Origin: Actinomycetota bacterium
GTDB taxonomy: Bacteria; Actinomycetota; Actinomycetes; Nanopelagicales; Nanopelagicaceae
DNA length: 64,000 nt
NCBI GenBank assembly: GCA_003569265.1
Contig: BGON01000001.1
Span: 124,001-188,000 of the forward strand
Direction: 5' to 3'
The stretch's first letter is position 1, and every line of letters begins with the position of its first letter. Position numbers and translations under genes: made by a program. The notes beneath the pieces are model-generated. The model had not been told where the DNA came from. It was given only the letters and a program-made list of their open reading frames with translations, and searched no databases. Below are positions 21,445-30,687 of this stretch, in pieces.

Positions 21445-21450
21445 TACGAT
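21445..21450 (+). promoter_or_regulatory. Candidate leaderless -10 element for ftsK
   Basis: TACGAT ends 7 bases before GTG 21458. It is identical to the hexamer before miaB. GAGGAG within the gap lies too close to act as a normal ribosome binding site. Confidence 0.45.
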
Positions 21451-21457
21451 GAGGAGT

Positions 21458-23773
21458 GTGGCTAAGAAGAAATCTAAATCCAAAAGCGGCGCAGTAGGCG
21501 GCGCGCTCGGAAGAGGCTTAGGCGCAATCTGGCGATTCATCGCAAAAATTCTTGGTAACTCAGTTCGCTTTATTGCTCGTGGTGCTCGTGATTTAGATCC
21601 AGCACATCAACGCGATGGAGTTGCATTTCTGATTCTCATTCTTGCTCTGGTGGCAACGGCCGGAACGTGGTTTCATGCCGACAATATTGTGGGTCGTGCG
21701 GTCTATGCATTTGTTTATGGAGGCTTTGGTCGCATCGGTTTTGCCACACCCATTGTTTTGATTTATTTTGCTTTTAAATTATTTAGAACCCCTGAGGACA
21801 AAGCTGCTTTAGGGCGTGTAGTAGTTGGTACTTTGGCGCTACTTCTCTCATCAACTGGTATTTCACATTTGCTCAATGGTTCTATTGGCACAGGTGCAAC
21901 CGCTATGCGTGAAGGCGGCGGCTGGATTGGTTATGCAGTAACCACTCCGTTGGTTTCATTGATGACTTCAGTGCTGACCTATCCAGTATTAATCATTATT
22001 TTCATTTTTGGTTTACTTGTCGTAACTGCAACACCGGTTTCACAACTTCTAGATCGCTTCACATCCAGCATTAGTTGGTTATGGTCCAAGCGACCTGAAA
22101 GACCCATCAAGGTTGAAGGTTTCGAAATCACAGACACCCCACCTTTTGAAACACCGATTGTTGCTGGCTGGAATGAACCAGTGGAAGACGATGAAGAGCT
22201 AGATGAAGAGAGCTTTGATGAAGAGTTCACTGTTCCAATTCCCACATCTCCAGTAGTAACTGCACAAACAGTTACTAGGCGACCTGAACAACTCTTACTC
22301 ACCCCTGATTCAACATATGAACTGCCGCCCGCCGATTTGCTGCGCACTGGACCTGCCGCCAAAGCTAAGAGCAAAGCTAATGAATTAGTAGTTGAAGCGC
22401 TGACAGAAGTCTTTGCACAGTTTGAAATCGATGCGCAAGTAACTGGCTTTATGCGTGGACCAACGGTCACGCGCTATGAAGTTGAGCTAGGAAATGCCGT
22501 GAAAGTCGAGCGCATTACCGCCCTTTCTAAGAATATTTCCTATGCCGTTGCCAGTGGTGATGTGCGAATTCTTTCGCCAATTCCAGGTAAATCAGCGGTG
22601 GGAATTGAAATCCCAAATGCAGATCGTGAAATCGTTGCACTAGGCGATGTTTTGCGCTCATCTGTTGCCGGTCAAGATCACCACCCCATGTTGGTTGCAC
22701 TTGGAAAAGATGTTGAAGGCAACTTTGTCTGTGCAAACCTTGCAAAAATGCCTCACCTATTAGTTGCAGGTGCAACCGGTGCTGGTAAATCTTCAATGAT
22801 TAACGCCATGATTACTTCGATTTTAGTGCGTGCTACACCGGATGAAGTTCGCTTAGTTCTCATCGATCCCAAGCGCGTTGAGCTCACTGCCTATGAGGGT
22901 ATTCCACATTTAATTACACCTATTATTACTAATCCAAAAAAGGCTGCCGATGCTCTTACATGGGTAGTGCGTGAGATGGATTTGCGCTATGAAGACCTTT
23001 CAACTTTTGGCTTTAGACATATAGATGATTTCAATAAGGCAGTTCGTGCTGGCAAGGTGATCGTGCCACCTGGAAGTGATCGCACAGTTGAGCCTTATCC
23101 ATACCTACTTGTTATCATTGATGAGCTTGCAGATTTGATGATTGTGGCAGCCAAGGAAGTGGAAGAATCTGTTGTGCGCATTACACAGCTAGCACGATCT
23201 GCTGGTATTCACTTAGTACTTGCAACACAGCGTCCATCTGTGGATGTTGTTACTGGATTAATTAAGGCAAACGTTCCTTCCAGACTCTCATTTGCAACGA
23301 GTTCTTTAGCAGATAGCCGTGTTATTTTAGATAGCCCAGGTGCTGAAAAACTTGTTGGACAAGGTGATGCTCTCTTTATTCCTATGGGAGCTAGCCGAGC
23401 AGTTCGTATCCAAGGTGCATATGTTTCAGAGCGTGAAATTGAAGCGGTTACAACACATGTGAAAAAGCAGTTGAAACCGCGTTATCGCGATGATGTTACT
23501 GCCGTTCAATCACATCCCAAGATGGTTGATAAAGAAATCGGTGATGATTTAGATATTTTGTTACAAGCAGTTGAATTAGTTGTTGGGACCCAGTTTGGTT
23601 CAACATCAATGTTGCAAAGAAAACTTCGCATTGGTTTTGCTAAAGCTGGACGGTTAATGGATTTGATGGAGTCTCGCGGAATAGTTGGACCATCTGAAGG
23701 ATCCAAGGCCAGGGCAGTCTTGGTTAAACCCGATGAGCTAGATTCTGTTTTAGCGACTTTGCGGGACTACTAG
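21458..23773 (+). CDS. ftsK: DNA translocase FtsK/SpoIIIE
   Basis: FtsK pumps chromosome termini through the division septum. The roughly 771-residue product has a basic N-terminus, four membrane segments (about residues 50-200) and a short acidic linker (EDDEELDEESFDEEF). The motor follows: alpha and beta domains with Walker A GATGAGKSS near residue 440, Walker B LLVIIDELADLM, and LARSAGIHLVLATQRPS. The C-terminal gamma winged helix (STSMLQRKLRIGFAKAGRLM) reads KOPS sites. I prefer GTG at 21458 because TACGAT is positioned 7 bases upstream. An ATG at 21449 would overlap that element and lacks a ribosome binding site. Confidence 0.95.
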   Translation: MAKKKSKSKSGAVGGALGRGLGAIWRFIAKILGNSVRFIARGARDLDPAHQRDGVAFLILILALVATAGTWFHADNIVGRAVYAFVYGGFGRIGFATPIVLIYFAFKLFRTPEDKAALGRVVVGTLALLLSSTGISHLLNGSIGTGATAMREGGGWIGYAVTTPLVSLMTSVLTYPVLIIIFIFGLLVVTATPVSQLLDRFTSSISWLWSKRPERPIKVEGFEITDTPPFETPIVAGWNEPVEDDEELDEESFDEEFTVPIPTSPVVTAQTVTRRPEQLLLTPDSTYELPPADLLRTGPAAKAKSKANELVVEALTEVFAQFEIDAQVTGFMRGPTVTRYEVELGNAVKVERITALSKNISYAVASGDVRILSPIPGKSAVGIEIPNADREIVALGDVLRSSVAGQDHHPMLVALGKDVEGNFVCANLAKMPHLLVAGATGAGKSSMINAMITSILVRATPDEVRLVLIDPKRVELTAYEGIPHLITPIITNPKKAADALTWVVREMDLRYEDLSTFGFRHIDDFNKAVRAGKVIVPPGSDRTVEPYPYLLVIIDELADLMIVAAKEVEESVVRITQLARSAGIHLVLATQRPSVDVVTGLIKANVPSRLSFATSSLADSRVILDSPGAEKLVGQGDALFIPMGASRAVRIQGAYVSEREIEAVTTHVKKQLKPRYRDDVTAVQSHPKMVDKEIGDDLDILLQAVELVVGTQFGSTSMLQRKLRIGFAKAGRLMDLMESRGIVGPSEGSKARAVLVKPDELDSVLATLRDY

Positions 23774-23839
23774 GAGATTTACCCGAGGGTTAGACCACTA
23801 TTCACCCCTTGTTCTCACTCCACTCCCTAGTCACAAGAC

Positions 23840-23868
23840 TTGTCCAGGTTCTAGACTTGGTCTATCAT
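23840..23868 (+). promoter_or_regulatory. Sigma-70-type promoter for the RodZ-like gene
   Basis: TTGTCC (23840-23845) and TATCAT (23863-23868) are separated by exactly 17 bases. The start codon at 23900 lies 31 bases further on, and AAGGA (23889-23893) serves as its ribosome binding site. Confidence 0.6.
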
Positions 23869-23899
23869 CGGCAGAAGTAATTTCCCTTAAGGACCAGCA

Positions 23900-24643
23900 A
23901 TGATGTCACTAGGATCTTTAATTGCTAAGGCGCGTAAAGACGCGGGCCTTTCACTTGAAGATTTGGCTGCCAAAACCAATATTCGAATGAGCGTTTTGAG
24001 TGAAATTGAGAAAGATAATTTCTCCCAGTGCGGTGGCGAAACTTATGCACGCGGCCACGTGCGCAACATCGCCTCAATATTGAAAGCTGATCAAAAAGAG
24101 TTCATCCGCCTCTATGAAGAGGAACAAGGCGGTGAAACCCGCTCCATGAAAGATTTGCTTATTGAAAATAGCGTGATGCGATTACCAGCCGAAGCTCGCA
24201 AAGTTTCTTGGAAAGTTCTTGTGATAATCTCTGTAGCTTCACTTTTTGTAGTTGGTATTGCACAAGTAGTAATTTCAAATATCAATACAAATGATGTGCT
24301 CAGTGCCAATCCAACTGCAAGTGCATCACCATCAGAAACTGCCGCGCAATCACCATCGGCAGAACCTTCTACGCAAAGTACTTTCTCAACTGGAAGTGGT
24401 GTTGAAGTAATTATTGAGGCCGTCCGTGCTAAGTCATGGCTCTTTGTCTCTGATGCTGCGGGCAGAATTCTCTTTAGTGGTCAAGTATCACGTGGGGCAG
24501 TTAAGACATTTTCCTCAGATTCACAACTCAATCTTAAAGTTGGAAATGCTGGGGGTGTAGATCTGAAAGTAAATGGCAAGAAAGTTCAAGCCCTTGGCGT
24601 CGATGGTGAGGTAGTTAGCGTGTCGTACGGAGTCGATTCATAA
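23900..24643 (+). CDS. RodZ-like helix-turn-helix membrane protein
   Basis: This 247-residue protein has a cytoplasmic Cro/C1-type HTH domain ([43 protein letters not shown]). A single membrane helix lies at about residues 108-126 (VLVIISVASLFVVGIAQVVI). A Ser/Thr/Pro/Ala-rich spacer and a C-terminal DUF4115-type beta domain follow. This is the RodZ architecture, which links MreB to the wall machinery in rods. Many Actinobacteria without MreB also keep it, so its role here is not certain. It lies between ftsK and rimO-pgsA-pncC, as in Streptomyces and mycobacteria. Confidence 0.87.
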   Translation: MMSLGSLIAKARKDAGLSLEDLAAKTNIRMSVLSEIEKDNFSQCGGETYARGHVRNIASILKADQKEFIRLYEEEQGGETRSMKDLLIENSVMRLPAEARKVSWKVLVIISVASLFVVGIAQVVISNINTNDVLSANPTASASPSETAAQSPSAEPSTQSTFSTGSGVEVIIEAVRAKSWLFVSDAAGRILFSGQVSRGAVKTFSSDSQLNLKVGNAGGVDLKVNGKKVQALGVDGEVVSVSYGVDS

Positions 24644-24648
24644 CACGC

Positions 24649-24654
24649 TAAGAT
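24649..24654 (+). promoter_or_regulatory. Candidate leaderless -10 element for rimO
   Basis: TAAGAT ends 7 bases before the rimO ATG at 24662. The gap TTGCCAA has no Shine-Dalgarno sequence. Confidence 0.55.
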
Positions 24655-24661
24655 TTGCCAA

Positions 24662-26017
24662 ATGAAGCGCACCGTAGCAGTTGTCACTTTAGGGTGCTCT
24701 CGAAATGAAGTTGATTCAGAGGAGTTGGCTGGTCGTTTAGCAGCCGATGGCTGGACCTTAGTTGATGATGTTGAATCAGCTGAAGTTGCCTTAGTAAATA
24801 CATGTGGATTTATTGAATCAGCTAAAAAAGATTCTATCGATGCCTTATTGGAGGCAAACTCACTCAAAGGACATGGCCAGACACGAGCAGTGGTTGCGGT
24901 GGGATGCATGGCTGAGCGTTACGGCAATGAGTTAGCAGAAGCCCTACCCGATACTGATGCAATCTTAAGTTTTGATGACTATCAAGATATTTCTGCACGA
25001 TTGCAATCAATCGTTGCAGGTAATTCGCATACGCCTCATGTTCCACGTGATCGTCGCGCTCTCTTGCCCATTGCTCCAGCTGATCGCGCTGAGACGCGCG
25101 AGAGCACTGAGTTTTCCCGCAAGCGCTTAGGTGATGCACCTTGGGCGCCACTTAAAATTGCATCGGGCTGTGATCGTCGTTGCTCTTTCTGTGCGATCCC
25201 ATACTTTAGAGGTTCATTTATTTCACGTCGCCCCCATGAGATCTTGGATGAGACACGTTGGCTAGTGGCCAATGGAGTTAGCGAACTCTTCTTAGTCAGT
25301 GAAAATACAACCTCTTATGGAAAAGATTTAGGTGATCTGCAATTAATGGAGAAAATGCTTCCAGAGATCGCAGCTATCGAAGGCGTTGAGTGGGTTCGAC
25401 TTTCATACCTGCAGCCTGCTGAGATGCGACCAACTTTGATTCAGGCCATGATTGCAACACCTAAGACAGTTCCTTATTTTGATTTATCTTTCCAACACTC
25501 ATCACCAACAGTGCTGCGCCGAATGCGCCGCTTTGGTGATAATGAAAAGTTCCTGCATTTAATCAATCAAATCCGAGTTTTATCTCCTGAGGCTGGAATT
25601 CGTTCTAACTTTATCGTTGGTTTTCCAGGTGAGACTCAGGAGGATTTTGATGAATTAGCAAGGTTCATCACTGAGGCTAAGTTAGATGCTGTGGGAATCT
25701 TTGGTTACTCTGATGAAGATAACACCGAAGCTCTAAAGATTGATGGCAAGATTGATGAAGAAGTAATCGCCCAGCGCGTAGAAACACTTTCTTCTCTGGC
25801 CGATGAGATGGTTTCACTGCGTGCACAAGCGCGCATAGGTGAAACTATCCGAGTTTTGATCGAAGATGCCGAACTACAAGAAGGTCGCGCAGCCCACCAA
25901 GGTCCAGAAGTGGATGGAACCACTACTTTTATCGGGACAGATTTTAAAGCAGGCCAGTATGTTGATGCTGTGGTCATTGATTCCATGGGAGCAGATTTGG
26001 TGGCAAAGCCTCTATGA
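24662..26017 (+). CDS. rimO: Ribosomal protein S12 methylthiotransferase
   Basis: RimO is a radical-SAM enzyme that methylthiolates an aspartate of ribosomal protein S12. The 451-residue product has the MTTase N-terminal domain with cysteines in [23 protein letters not shown] and [11 protein letters not shown]. The radical SAM motif is [11 protein letters not shown], followed by [13 protein letters not shown] and a C-terminal TRAM domain. It is distinguished from MiaB, also in this window, by the [15 protein letters not shown] signature. It overlaps pgsA by four bases (ATGA). Confidence 0.95.
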   Translation: MKRTVAVVTLGCSRNEVDSEELAGRLAADGWTLVDDVESAEVALVNTCGFIESAKKDSIDALLEANSLKGHGQTRAVVAVGCMAERYGNELAEALPDTDAILSFDDYQDISARLQSIVAGNSHTPHVPRDRRALLPIAPADRAETRESTEFSRKRLGDAPWAPLKIASGCDRRCSFCAIPYFRGSFISRRPHEILDETRWLVANGVSELFLVSENTTSYGKDLGDLQLMEKMLPEIAAIEGVEWVRLSYLQPAEMRPTLIQAMIATPKTVPYFDLSFQHSSPTVLRRMRRFGDNEKFLHLINQIRVLSPEAGIRSNFIVGFPGETQEDFDELARFITEAKLDAVGIFGYSDEDNTEALKIDGKIDEEVIAQRVETLSSLADEMVSLRAQARIGETIRVLIEDAELQEGRAAHQGPEVDGTTTFIGTDFKAGQYVDAVVIDSMGADLVAKPL

Positions 26018-26556
26018 AGTTGCCAGGATTTATTACTCCTAACTTTATAACTGTCATGCGTTTGCTACTTGTGCCAGTGGGCGCATATACACTTTTTAAA
26101 AATGGTGGCGATGATCCAACGTGGCAATATATTTCTTGGTGTGTGTTTTTCATCCTTGGAATGAGCGATGTTCTAGATGGCAATTTGGCACGTAGTCGCA
26201 ACACCATTACAGAGTTTGGAAAGTTTTTAGATCCAGTTGCTGACAAGGTAATGATCGGCACTGCCATGATTTCCCTATCAATTCTTGGGCGGATGCCATG
26301 GTGGATCACCACTGTTATCTTGGCTCGAGAGATAGGAATTACGATTTTTCGTTTGATGACTATCAATCGAGGAGTCATTGCCGCCAACAAGGGTGGCAAG
26401 ATCAAGGCTACGATGCAAAACTTTGGAGTGGGCTTCTATGTCTTGCCTTTAAGCTCCTCGCTCTACTGGTTCCGTGATGGGTTTATGTATATAGCGGTGA
26501 CTTTGACTATCGTTACCGGGGCTTACTATGTAAAATCAGCGTTCACTAAGAGTTAG
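26014..26556 (+). CDS. pgsA: CDP-alcohol phosphatidyltransferase, probable phosphatidylglycerophosphate synthase
   Basis: This 180-residue membrane protein has the CDP-alcohol phosphotransferase signature [20 protein letters not shown] ending in FLDPVADK, plus about four to five membrane helices. It probably joins CDP-diacylglycerol to glycerol 3-phosphate on the way to phosphatidylglycerol. Family members using inositol phosphate look similar, but the rimO-pgsA-pncC context supports PgsA. The ATG overlaps the rimO stop as ATGA. Confidence 0.9.
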   Translation: MKLPGFITPNFITVMRLLLVPVGAYTLFKNGGDDPTWQYISWCVFFILGMSDVLDGNLARSRNTITEFGKFLDPVADKVMIGTAMISLSILGRMPWWITTVILAREIGITIFRLMTINRGVIAANKGGKIKATMQNFGVGFYVLPLSSSLYWFRDGFMYIAVTLTIVTGAYYVKSAFTKS

Positions 26557-26568
26557 GAAAATAAGCAC

Positions 26569-27060
26569 ATGACGCTACCTGTTGAAATCATCAGCCTTGC
26601 TGCGCAAGTAGTTGAAGACTTACGTGCTCGAGGAGAAACTCTTAGTACTGCTGAATCTTTAACCGCAGGAGCGCTTAGCTCTGCCATCGTTACGATTGCT
26701 GGGGCATCTGATGTTTTCGTGGGTGGTACAACTGCCTATCGCGATGAGATAAAGATTTCACATTTGGGAATTGATCCAGCTCTCATTGCCAAGCACTCTG
26801 CGATCAGTGAAGAAGTTGCAATTGCCATGGCGCAAGGTGCGCTGAAATCATTTGGAACAACATGGGCAATTGGCACCACAGGAGTTGCTGGTCCTAATCC
26901 AATCGATGGTCACCCTGTGGGTGCGGTGTGGGTAGCAATTGTGGGCCCTGTATGTCAGAGCATCGAATTATCCTTATCTGGTGAGCGAGAATCTGTGCGA
27001 AACGCAGCTACAGCAAGCGCCATTGCCACCTTTGCGCGTATCCTTAGGAGCCGAGCGTGA
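26569..27060 (+). CDS. pncC: Nicotinamide-nucleotide amidase (CinA C-terminal domain protein)
   Basis: This 163-residue protein consists only of the CinA C-terminal domain, which hydrolyses NMN to nicotinate mononucleotide in pyridine nucleotide recycling. Signatures are [30 protein letters not shown] and [17 protein letters not shown]. The stand-alone form is common in Actinobacteria next to pgsA and clgR. The stop is followed by the AAAAGGAGGT ribosome binding site of clgR. Confidence 0.93.
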   Translation: MTLPVEIISLAAQVVEDLRARGETLSTAESLTAGALSSAIVTIAGASDVFVGGTTAYRDEIKISHLGIDPALIAKHSAISEEVAIAMAQGALKSFGTTWAIGTTGVAGPNPIDGHPVGAVWVAIVGPVCQSIELSLSGERESVRNAATASAIATFARILRSRA

Positions 27061-27076
27061 AAAAGGAGGTGGGCCC

Positions 27077-27343
27077 GTGGTTCTAGTTCGTCAAGCAGTT
27101 GGTCTCACACTTCGCGCTGCCCGCACATCACAAAATCGCACATTGCGCGATGTTGCACGTGATGCCCGTGTCTCACTGGGTTACTTATCTGAAGTAGAAC
27201 GTGGGCAAAAGGAAGCATCATCTGAACTTCTAAACGCTATTTGTGTCGCGCTAGGTCTTTCACTCTCTGGTGTTTTCAATGACGTAGCGCTTGAGTTAAA
27301 GAGCCGCGAGAGCGTCACTCTTACTGTCGTCGATGCCGCTTAA
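27077..27343 (+). CDS. clgR: ClgR-type transcriptional regulator
   Basis: This 88-residue single-domain Cro/C1-type HTH protein has [40 protein letters not shown] and [10 protein letters not shown], the typical ClgR recognition region. In Actinobacteria ClgR activates clp protease genes and stress genes, and is itself turned over by Clp. I place the start at GTG 27077, seven bases after a near-perfect AAAAGGAGGTG. An in-frame codon at 26939 lies deep inside pncC and is rejected. The C-terminus ends in AA, a possible degradation tag as in known ClgR proteins. It overlaps the following TetR gene by 11 bases. Confidence 0.92.
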   Translation: MVLVRQAVGLTLRAARTSQNRTLRDVARDARVSLGYLSEVERGQKEASSELLNAICVALGLSLSGVFNDVALELKSRESVTLTVVDAA

Positions 27344-27857
27344 TAAATACGCACCACAAGCTGCCACACATCGCCGCACACAAAGTGCAATCCTTGAAGG
27401 TGCTAAGGCGTTAATTGCATCTGTTGGTTTAGCCAAGATGTCAATGATCGAAATCGCTGACACATCACAGGTTTCTCGTGCAACTCTCTATAACCATTAC
27501 CGAGATAAAGAATCAGTACTTGCCGCCCTTTGTGATTCAGAGATCCGCAGATTAGTCAGCATCGCCCAGAGTGCACCCAATCCCACAGATTCCCTAGAAG
27601 TTTTATCAATCCAGATTTCATCAGATAGCGCTCTTGCAAAGATGCGTGTTGCAGATCCAGCGCCATTGACACAGGTGATGGCCACAGCTAGTCATCCACT
27701 CTGGATGCAGTTCAATGACGCCCTTGCAATGATTCTCGGTTCACAGGTCTTAGCTGACCTTGCAACGCGCTGGTTAATTGGCCAAGTGATTCAACCTCTG
27801 ACCCCAGAGGATTCCAGACTCCAAGCAGAGTTTCTTATTGCACGTGCGAATCTCTGA
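27333..27857 (+). CDS. TetR family transcriptional regulator
   Basis: This 174-residue protein has an N-terminal Tet[24 protein letters not shown], then [20 protein letters not shown]. The C-terminal ligand domain is not recognised. It sits between clgR and the DUF3046 gene, two genes usually closer together in the clgR-recA segment, so it looks like an insertion into a conserved block. Its 3' end overlaps the DUF3046 start. The target is unknown; the alpha/beta hydrolase gene downstream is a candidate. Confidence 0.88.
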   Translation: MPLNKYAPQAATHRRTQSAILEGAKALIASVGLAKMSMIEIADTSQVSRATLYNHYRDKESVLAALCDSEIRRLVSIAQSAPNPTDSLEVLSIQISSDSALAKMRVADPAPLTQVMATASHPLWMQFNDALAMILGSQVLADLATRWLIGQVIQPLTPEDSRLQAEFLIARANL

Positions 27858-28038
27858 TCTACGCGAGCGATTAGCTCTTTCATTTGGCGAGCATTCGCAC
27901 TTTCCCACCGATATAGCAATCTCTGAACTTGGTAGTAAGAGCGTTAATGAGGCCTTAGCTGCTGGCCTTGAGGCAGATGAGATTTGGAAAGCAGTATGTA
28001 AGGCGCATCCTAAAGAGACAGAAAAATATAAGTACTAA
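27844..28038 (+). CDS. DUF3046 family protein
   Basis: This 64-residue protein matches the actinobacterial DUF3046 pattern: [20 protein letters not shown], then an ELGSKSVNEALAAGLEADEI stretch and WKAVCKAH. The family has no assigned function and is usually found just upstream of recA. I choose GTG 27844, which gives the typical MRIxDL start; a TTG at 27838 is the alternative. It overlaps the TetR gene by 14 bases. Confidence 0.85.
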   Translation: MRISDLRERLALSFGEHSHFPTDIAISELGSKSVNEALAAGLEADEIWKAVCKAHPKETEKYKY

Positions 28039-28040
28039 CA

Positions 28041-28835
28041 ATGAGCCTTGTTACAACCCTGACGCAAACAAATCCGTCACATCCACCTTTGGTGTTGATC
28101 CATGGTTTGGGATCGGCTGCAAGCGCATTTAAACCCATCATCCCTGCACTCACACAGAGTTTTCGTGTGATTACGGTGGATCTGCCAGGACATGGCCAAA
28201 GCCCCTATAACAAAGCCCAGGCAATGGATCCCCAATCACTGGGCCGAGCAATCTTTCAGGCGATAGAGAGTGAATATGGGATACATGAGTTTCATATTGC
28301 AGGCAATTCACTCGGTGGATGGATTGCACTTGAGATGGGGGCAGATCAACCGCATCGCATTAAATCCCTAACCGGGATTGCACCTGCTGGTCTATGGCTA
28401 AAGCCAGCGCCAGAGCGTGAGATGAAAGAAGCGAGATCTTATTATGTAGCCCGCTTATTTAGGCCACTTATTCGTATCGGACTTAACTCAAAAATACTGC
28501 GGTGGATTGGCTTTGCAACAGTGAGTCCTAGATGGCGCGAACTCAGTTATGAGGTTTGCTATGAGGCTGCACACGCGATGCTTAACTGCCCTGGTTATTT
28601 TCCTGCCTGGGATGGAATGTTAGGAAAACGATTTGAGGCCCATGTTCCTGAGAGTGTTCCAGTAACAATCCTCTTTGGTGACACAGATAACACATTGCCA
28701 TATCCAATTTCACAAGAGCGCTCGCTAGCACCTGCTCATAGCACGTGGTTAGTCATTGATAACTGTGGGCATGCACCGATGTGGGATTATCCGGAATTGA
28801 TGGTAAAAATCATTAGCCAAACTAGTGAGCGATAA
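28041..28835 (+). CDS. Alpha/beta hydrolase
   Basis: This 264-residue alpha/beta hydrolase has the oxyanion motif LIHGLGSAASAF, the nucleophile elbow GNSLGGW (Ser near residue 90), an acid in the LFGDTDNTLP segment and a catalytic His in IDNCGHAPMWDYPE. The substrate is not predictable; the closest recognisable type is the small-ester or C-C bond hydrolase group. It starts two bases after the DUF3046 stop and ends convergent with yaaA, overlapping it by 14 bases. Confidence 0.88.
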   Translation: MSLVTTLTQTNPSHPPLVLIHGLGSAASAFKPIIPALTQSFRVITVDLPGHGQSPYNKAQAMDPQSLGRAIFQAIESEYGIHEFHIAGNSLGGWIALEMGADQPHRIKSLTGIAPAGLWLKPAPEREMKEARSYYVARLFRPLIRIGLNSKILRWIGFATVSPRWRELSYEVCYEAAHAMLNCPGYFPAWDGMLGKRFEAHVPESVPVTILFGDTDNTLPYPISQERSLAPAHSTWLVIDNCGHAPMWDYPELMVKIISQTSER

Positions 28836-29370
28836 CCTCTAAGACCCAAGGCACATTTGCCTTAGCTTCAAAAAGCTCGCAATCAAAGGCTCTCGAAACA
28901 ATCTCTGCTAACTCTTGGGGGTTAGTGGGAATTGTTGTAGAGAGCAGTAACATCCGCGTTACTTCACCGCGAGTCTTTTTAGACATATGAGTAATGACTT
29001 TCTTCACGCCATCAACTTTGCTGAACACTTTAATCTCCACGCATTTGTGAGCCGGGGGAGTCCAAACGCTTTGATAGGTCGAAGAGCGACAGTCGATAAT
29101 CAAATCACTTTCAATGGCCTCTAGCGCCTTAGTAATCGGTGCCCGCATTTGAGCTGCATCGATTTTTTCCTTATAGGGCTCAATGGGATCAAGGCATTTA
29201 AGGCTTCCGTATTTAGCCGAGATGATGGCAATTGATTTTTGAGCTCGCACTTGGGCAGCTTTAGTCAGCGTTGCCCAGCCCAAGCTTTGGTAGAGCACGC
29301 CGGTATAGACGGTGATGGCAGGACCTGGCTCTGTTCCCTTTTTTTCACTAGGGGGAAGCAGAATGAGCAT
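28822..29370 (-). CDS. yaaA: YaaA (DUF328/UPF0246) family peroxide-stress protein, short form
   Basis: The product begins MLILLPPSEKKG and contains VYTGVLYQSLGW, SAKYGSLKCLDPIEPYK and DCRSSTYQSVW, all characteristic of YaaA, a DNA-binding protein that limits iron-dependent oxidative damage in E. coli. At 182 residues it is clearly shorter than the usual roughly 250. Most of the missing sequence lies between SEKKG and VYTGVL. I start it at the ATG at 29370, which gives the family N-terminus; a longer reading from 29412 adds a non-conserved leader. CATACT sits 7 bases upstream, a weak leaderless signal. It is divergent from recA and shares its control region. Confidence 0.88.
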   Translation of the reverse strand: MLILLPPSEKKGTEPGPAITVYTGVLYQSLGWATLTKAAQVRAQKSIAIISAKYGSLKCLDPIEPYKEKIDAAQMRAPITKALEAIESDLIIDCRSSTYQSVWTPPAHKCVEIKVFSKVDGVKKVITHMSKKTRGEVTRMLLLSTTIPTNPQELAEIVSRAFDCELFEAKANVPWVLEVIAH

Positions 29371-29414
29371 GGGGGTAAGTATGGGGCTGTAGGGCGCTGG
29401 CGACACGCTCATAT

Positions 29415-29437
29415 CTGTCAGTGCCGCCTGCTACCTT
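29415..29437 (+). promoter_or_regulatory. RecA-independent DNA-damage promoter (PafBC-type) of recA
   Basis: CTGTCAGTG (29415-29423), eight spacer bases, then TACCTT (29432-29437) matches the published RecA-NDp consensus tTGTCRgtg-N8-TAnnnT of mycobacterial DNA-damage genes. The expected transcription start falls inside the adjoining LexA box. Confidence 0.7.
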
Positions 29438-29453
29438 TCGAACAGATGTTCGG
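29438..29453 (+). promoter_or_regulatory. LexA (SOS) box of recA
   Basis: TCGAACAGATGTTCGG matches the actinobacterial SOS box core GAAC-N4-GTTC, with the flanking TC on the left and GG on the right. It directly abuts the -10 of the RecA-independent promoter. Confidence 0.85.
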
Positions 29454-29592
29454 ATACTCTATCCGAGTACAACCAGAGCGGTTCCAACCTCCGCCCACAG
29501 CTCTTCCCCAAGCGCTGCGGTCCGTCGTTGGGTCTCCGTACCTTCTGGGCCAGGACCAAACGTCACACGACGTTCTATCGAAAGGAAAGTAA

Positions 29593-30687
29593 GTGGCTAC
29601 TGAAAAAGTAAATAAAGCTAACGATGCTGCACAAGAAAAAGCTACAAGCGAGCGCCAAAAAGCCCTCGATACAGCCCTAGCCCAGATCGAACGTCAATTT
29701 GGAAAAGGCTCAGTAATGAAGATGTCGGATCGTCAAAACCAGATTGTCGAAGTAATTCCAACTGGTTCAATCGCACTTGATATCGCACTTGGTATTGGTG
29801 GATTGCCTCGCGGTCGCATCGTTGAAATCTACGGACCAGAATCTTCAGGTAAGACAACGCTTACATTGCATGCAATTGCAAATGCACAAGCTGCAGGCGG
29901 TATCTGCGCATTCATCGATGCTGAGCATGCCTTTGATGCAGAGTATGCAAAGAAGCTTGGCGTTGATATTGACGCGCTCCTAGTTTCACAACCAGACACA
30001 GGTGAACAAGCGTTAGAAATCATGGACATGCTAATTCGTTCAGGTGCACTTGATCTAGTTGTCGTTGACTCTGTTGCAGCACTTGTTCCACGCGCTGAAA
30101 TCGAAGGCGAGATGGGAGATTCTCATATGGGTCTTCAAGCACGTCTTATGTCACAAGCTCTACGTAAAATTACTGGCGCACTTCACCAATCAAAGACAAC
30201 TGCAATCTTTATTAACCAGTTGCGTGAAAAGATTGGTGTCTTCTTCGGTTCACCTGAAACAACTACTGGTGGTAAAGCGTTAAAGTTCTATGCATCAGTT
30301 CGTTTAGATATCCGCCGTATTGAAACCCTTAAAGATGGCCAGGACGCTGTCGGTAACCGTACTCGCGTTAAGGTTGTTAAGAACAAGATGGCTCCACCAT
30401 TTAAGCAGGCAGAGTTCGACATTATTTACGGCACAGGTATTTCACGTGAAGGCTCTCTCATCGATCTTGGAGCTGAAGTTGGAATTGTGAAGAAATCTGG
30501 CGCTTGGTATACATATGAAGCTGATCAGTTGGGACAAGGCAAGGAAAATGCACGCACATTCCTTATCGATAACCCAGATTTAGCTAATGAGATTGAAGGC
30601 AAGATTCGCGCTCACTTTGTGCCAATCGAGGTAGATGCAGATCTGATCGCAGCTATCGATGAAGCCACTGCTGAGGTTGATTTCTAA
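29593..30687 (+). CDS. recA: Recombinase RecA
   Basis: RecA forms filaments on single-stranded DNA, catalyses strand exchange and triggers LexA self-cleavage. The 364-residue product has Walker [11 protein letters not shown] at about residues 80-89, the [20 protein letters not shown] loop 1 region, [20 protein letters not shown] (loop 2) and a C-terminal acidic end. No intein is present. The GTG start follows AGGAAAG. An untranslated leader of roughly 150 bases separates the damage promoter from the start. recX follows with a stop/start overlap. Confidence 0.98.
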   Translation: MATEKVNKANDAAQEKATSERQKALDTALAQIERQFGKGSVMKMSDRQNQIVEVIPTGSIALDIALGIGGLPRGRIVEIYGPESSGKTTLTLHAIANAQAAGGICAFIDAEHAFDAEYAKKLGVDIDALLVSQPDTGEQALEIMDMLIRSGALDLVVVDSVAALVPRAEIEGEMGDSHMGLQARLMSQALRKITGALHQSKTTAIFINQLREKIGVFFGSPETTTGGKALKFYASVRLDIRRIETLKDGQDAVGNRTRVKVVKNKMAPPFKQAEFDIIYGTGISREGSLIDLGAEVGIVKKSGAWYTYEADQLGQGKENARTFLIDNPDLANEIEGKIRAHFVPIEVDADLIAAIDEATAEVDF

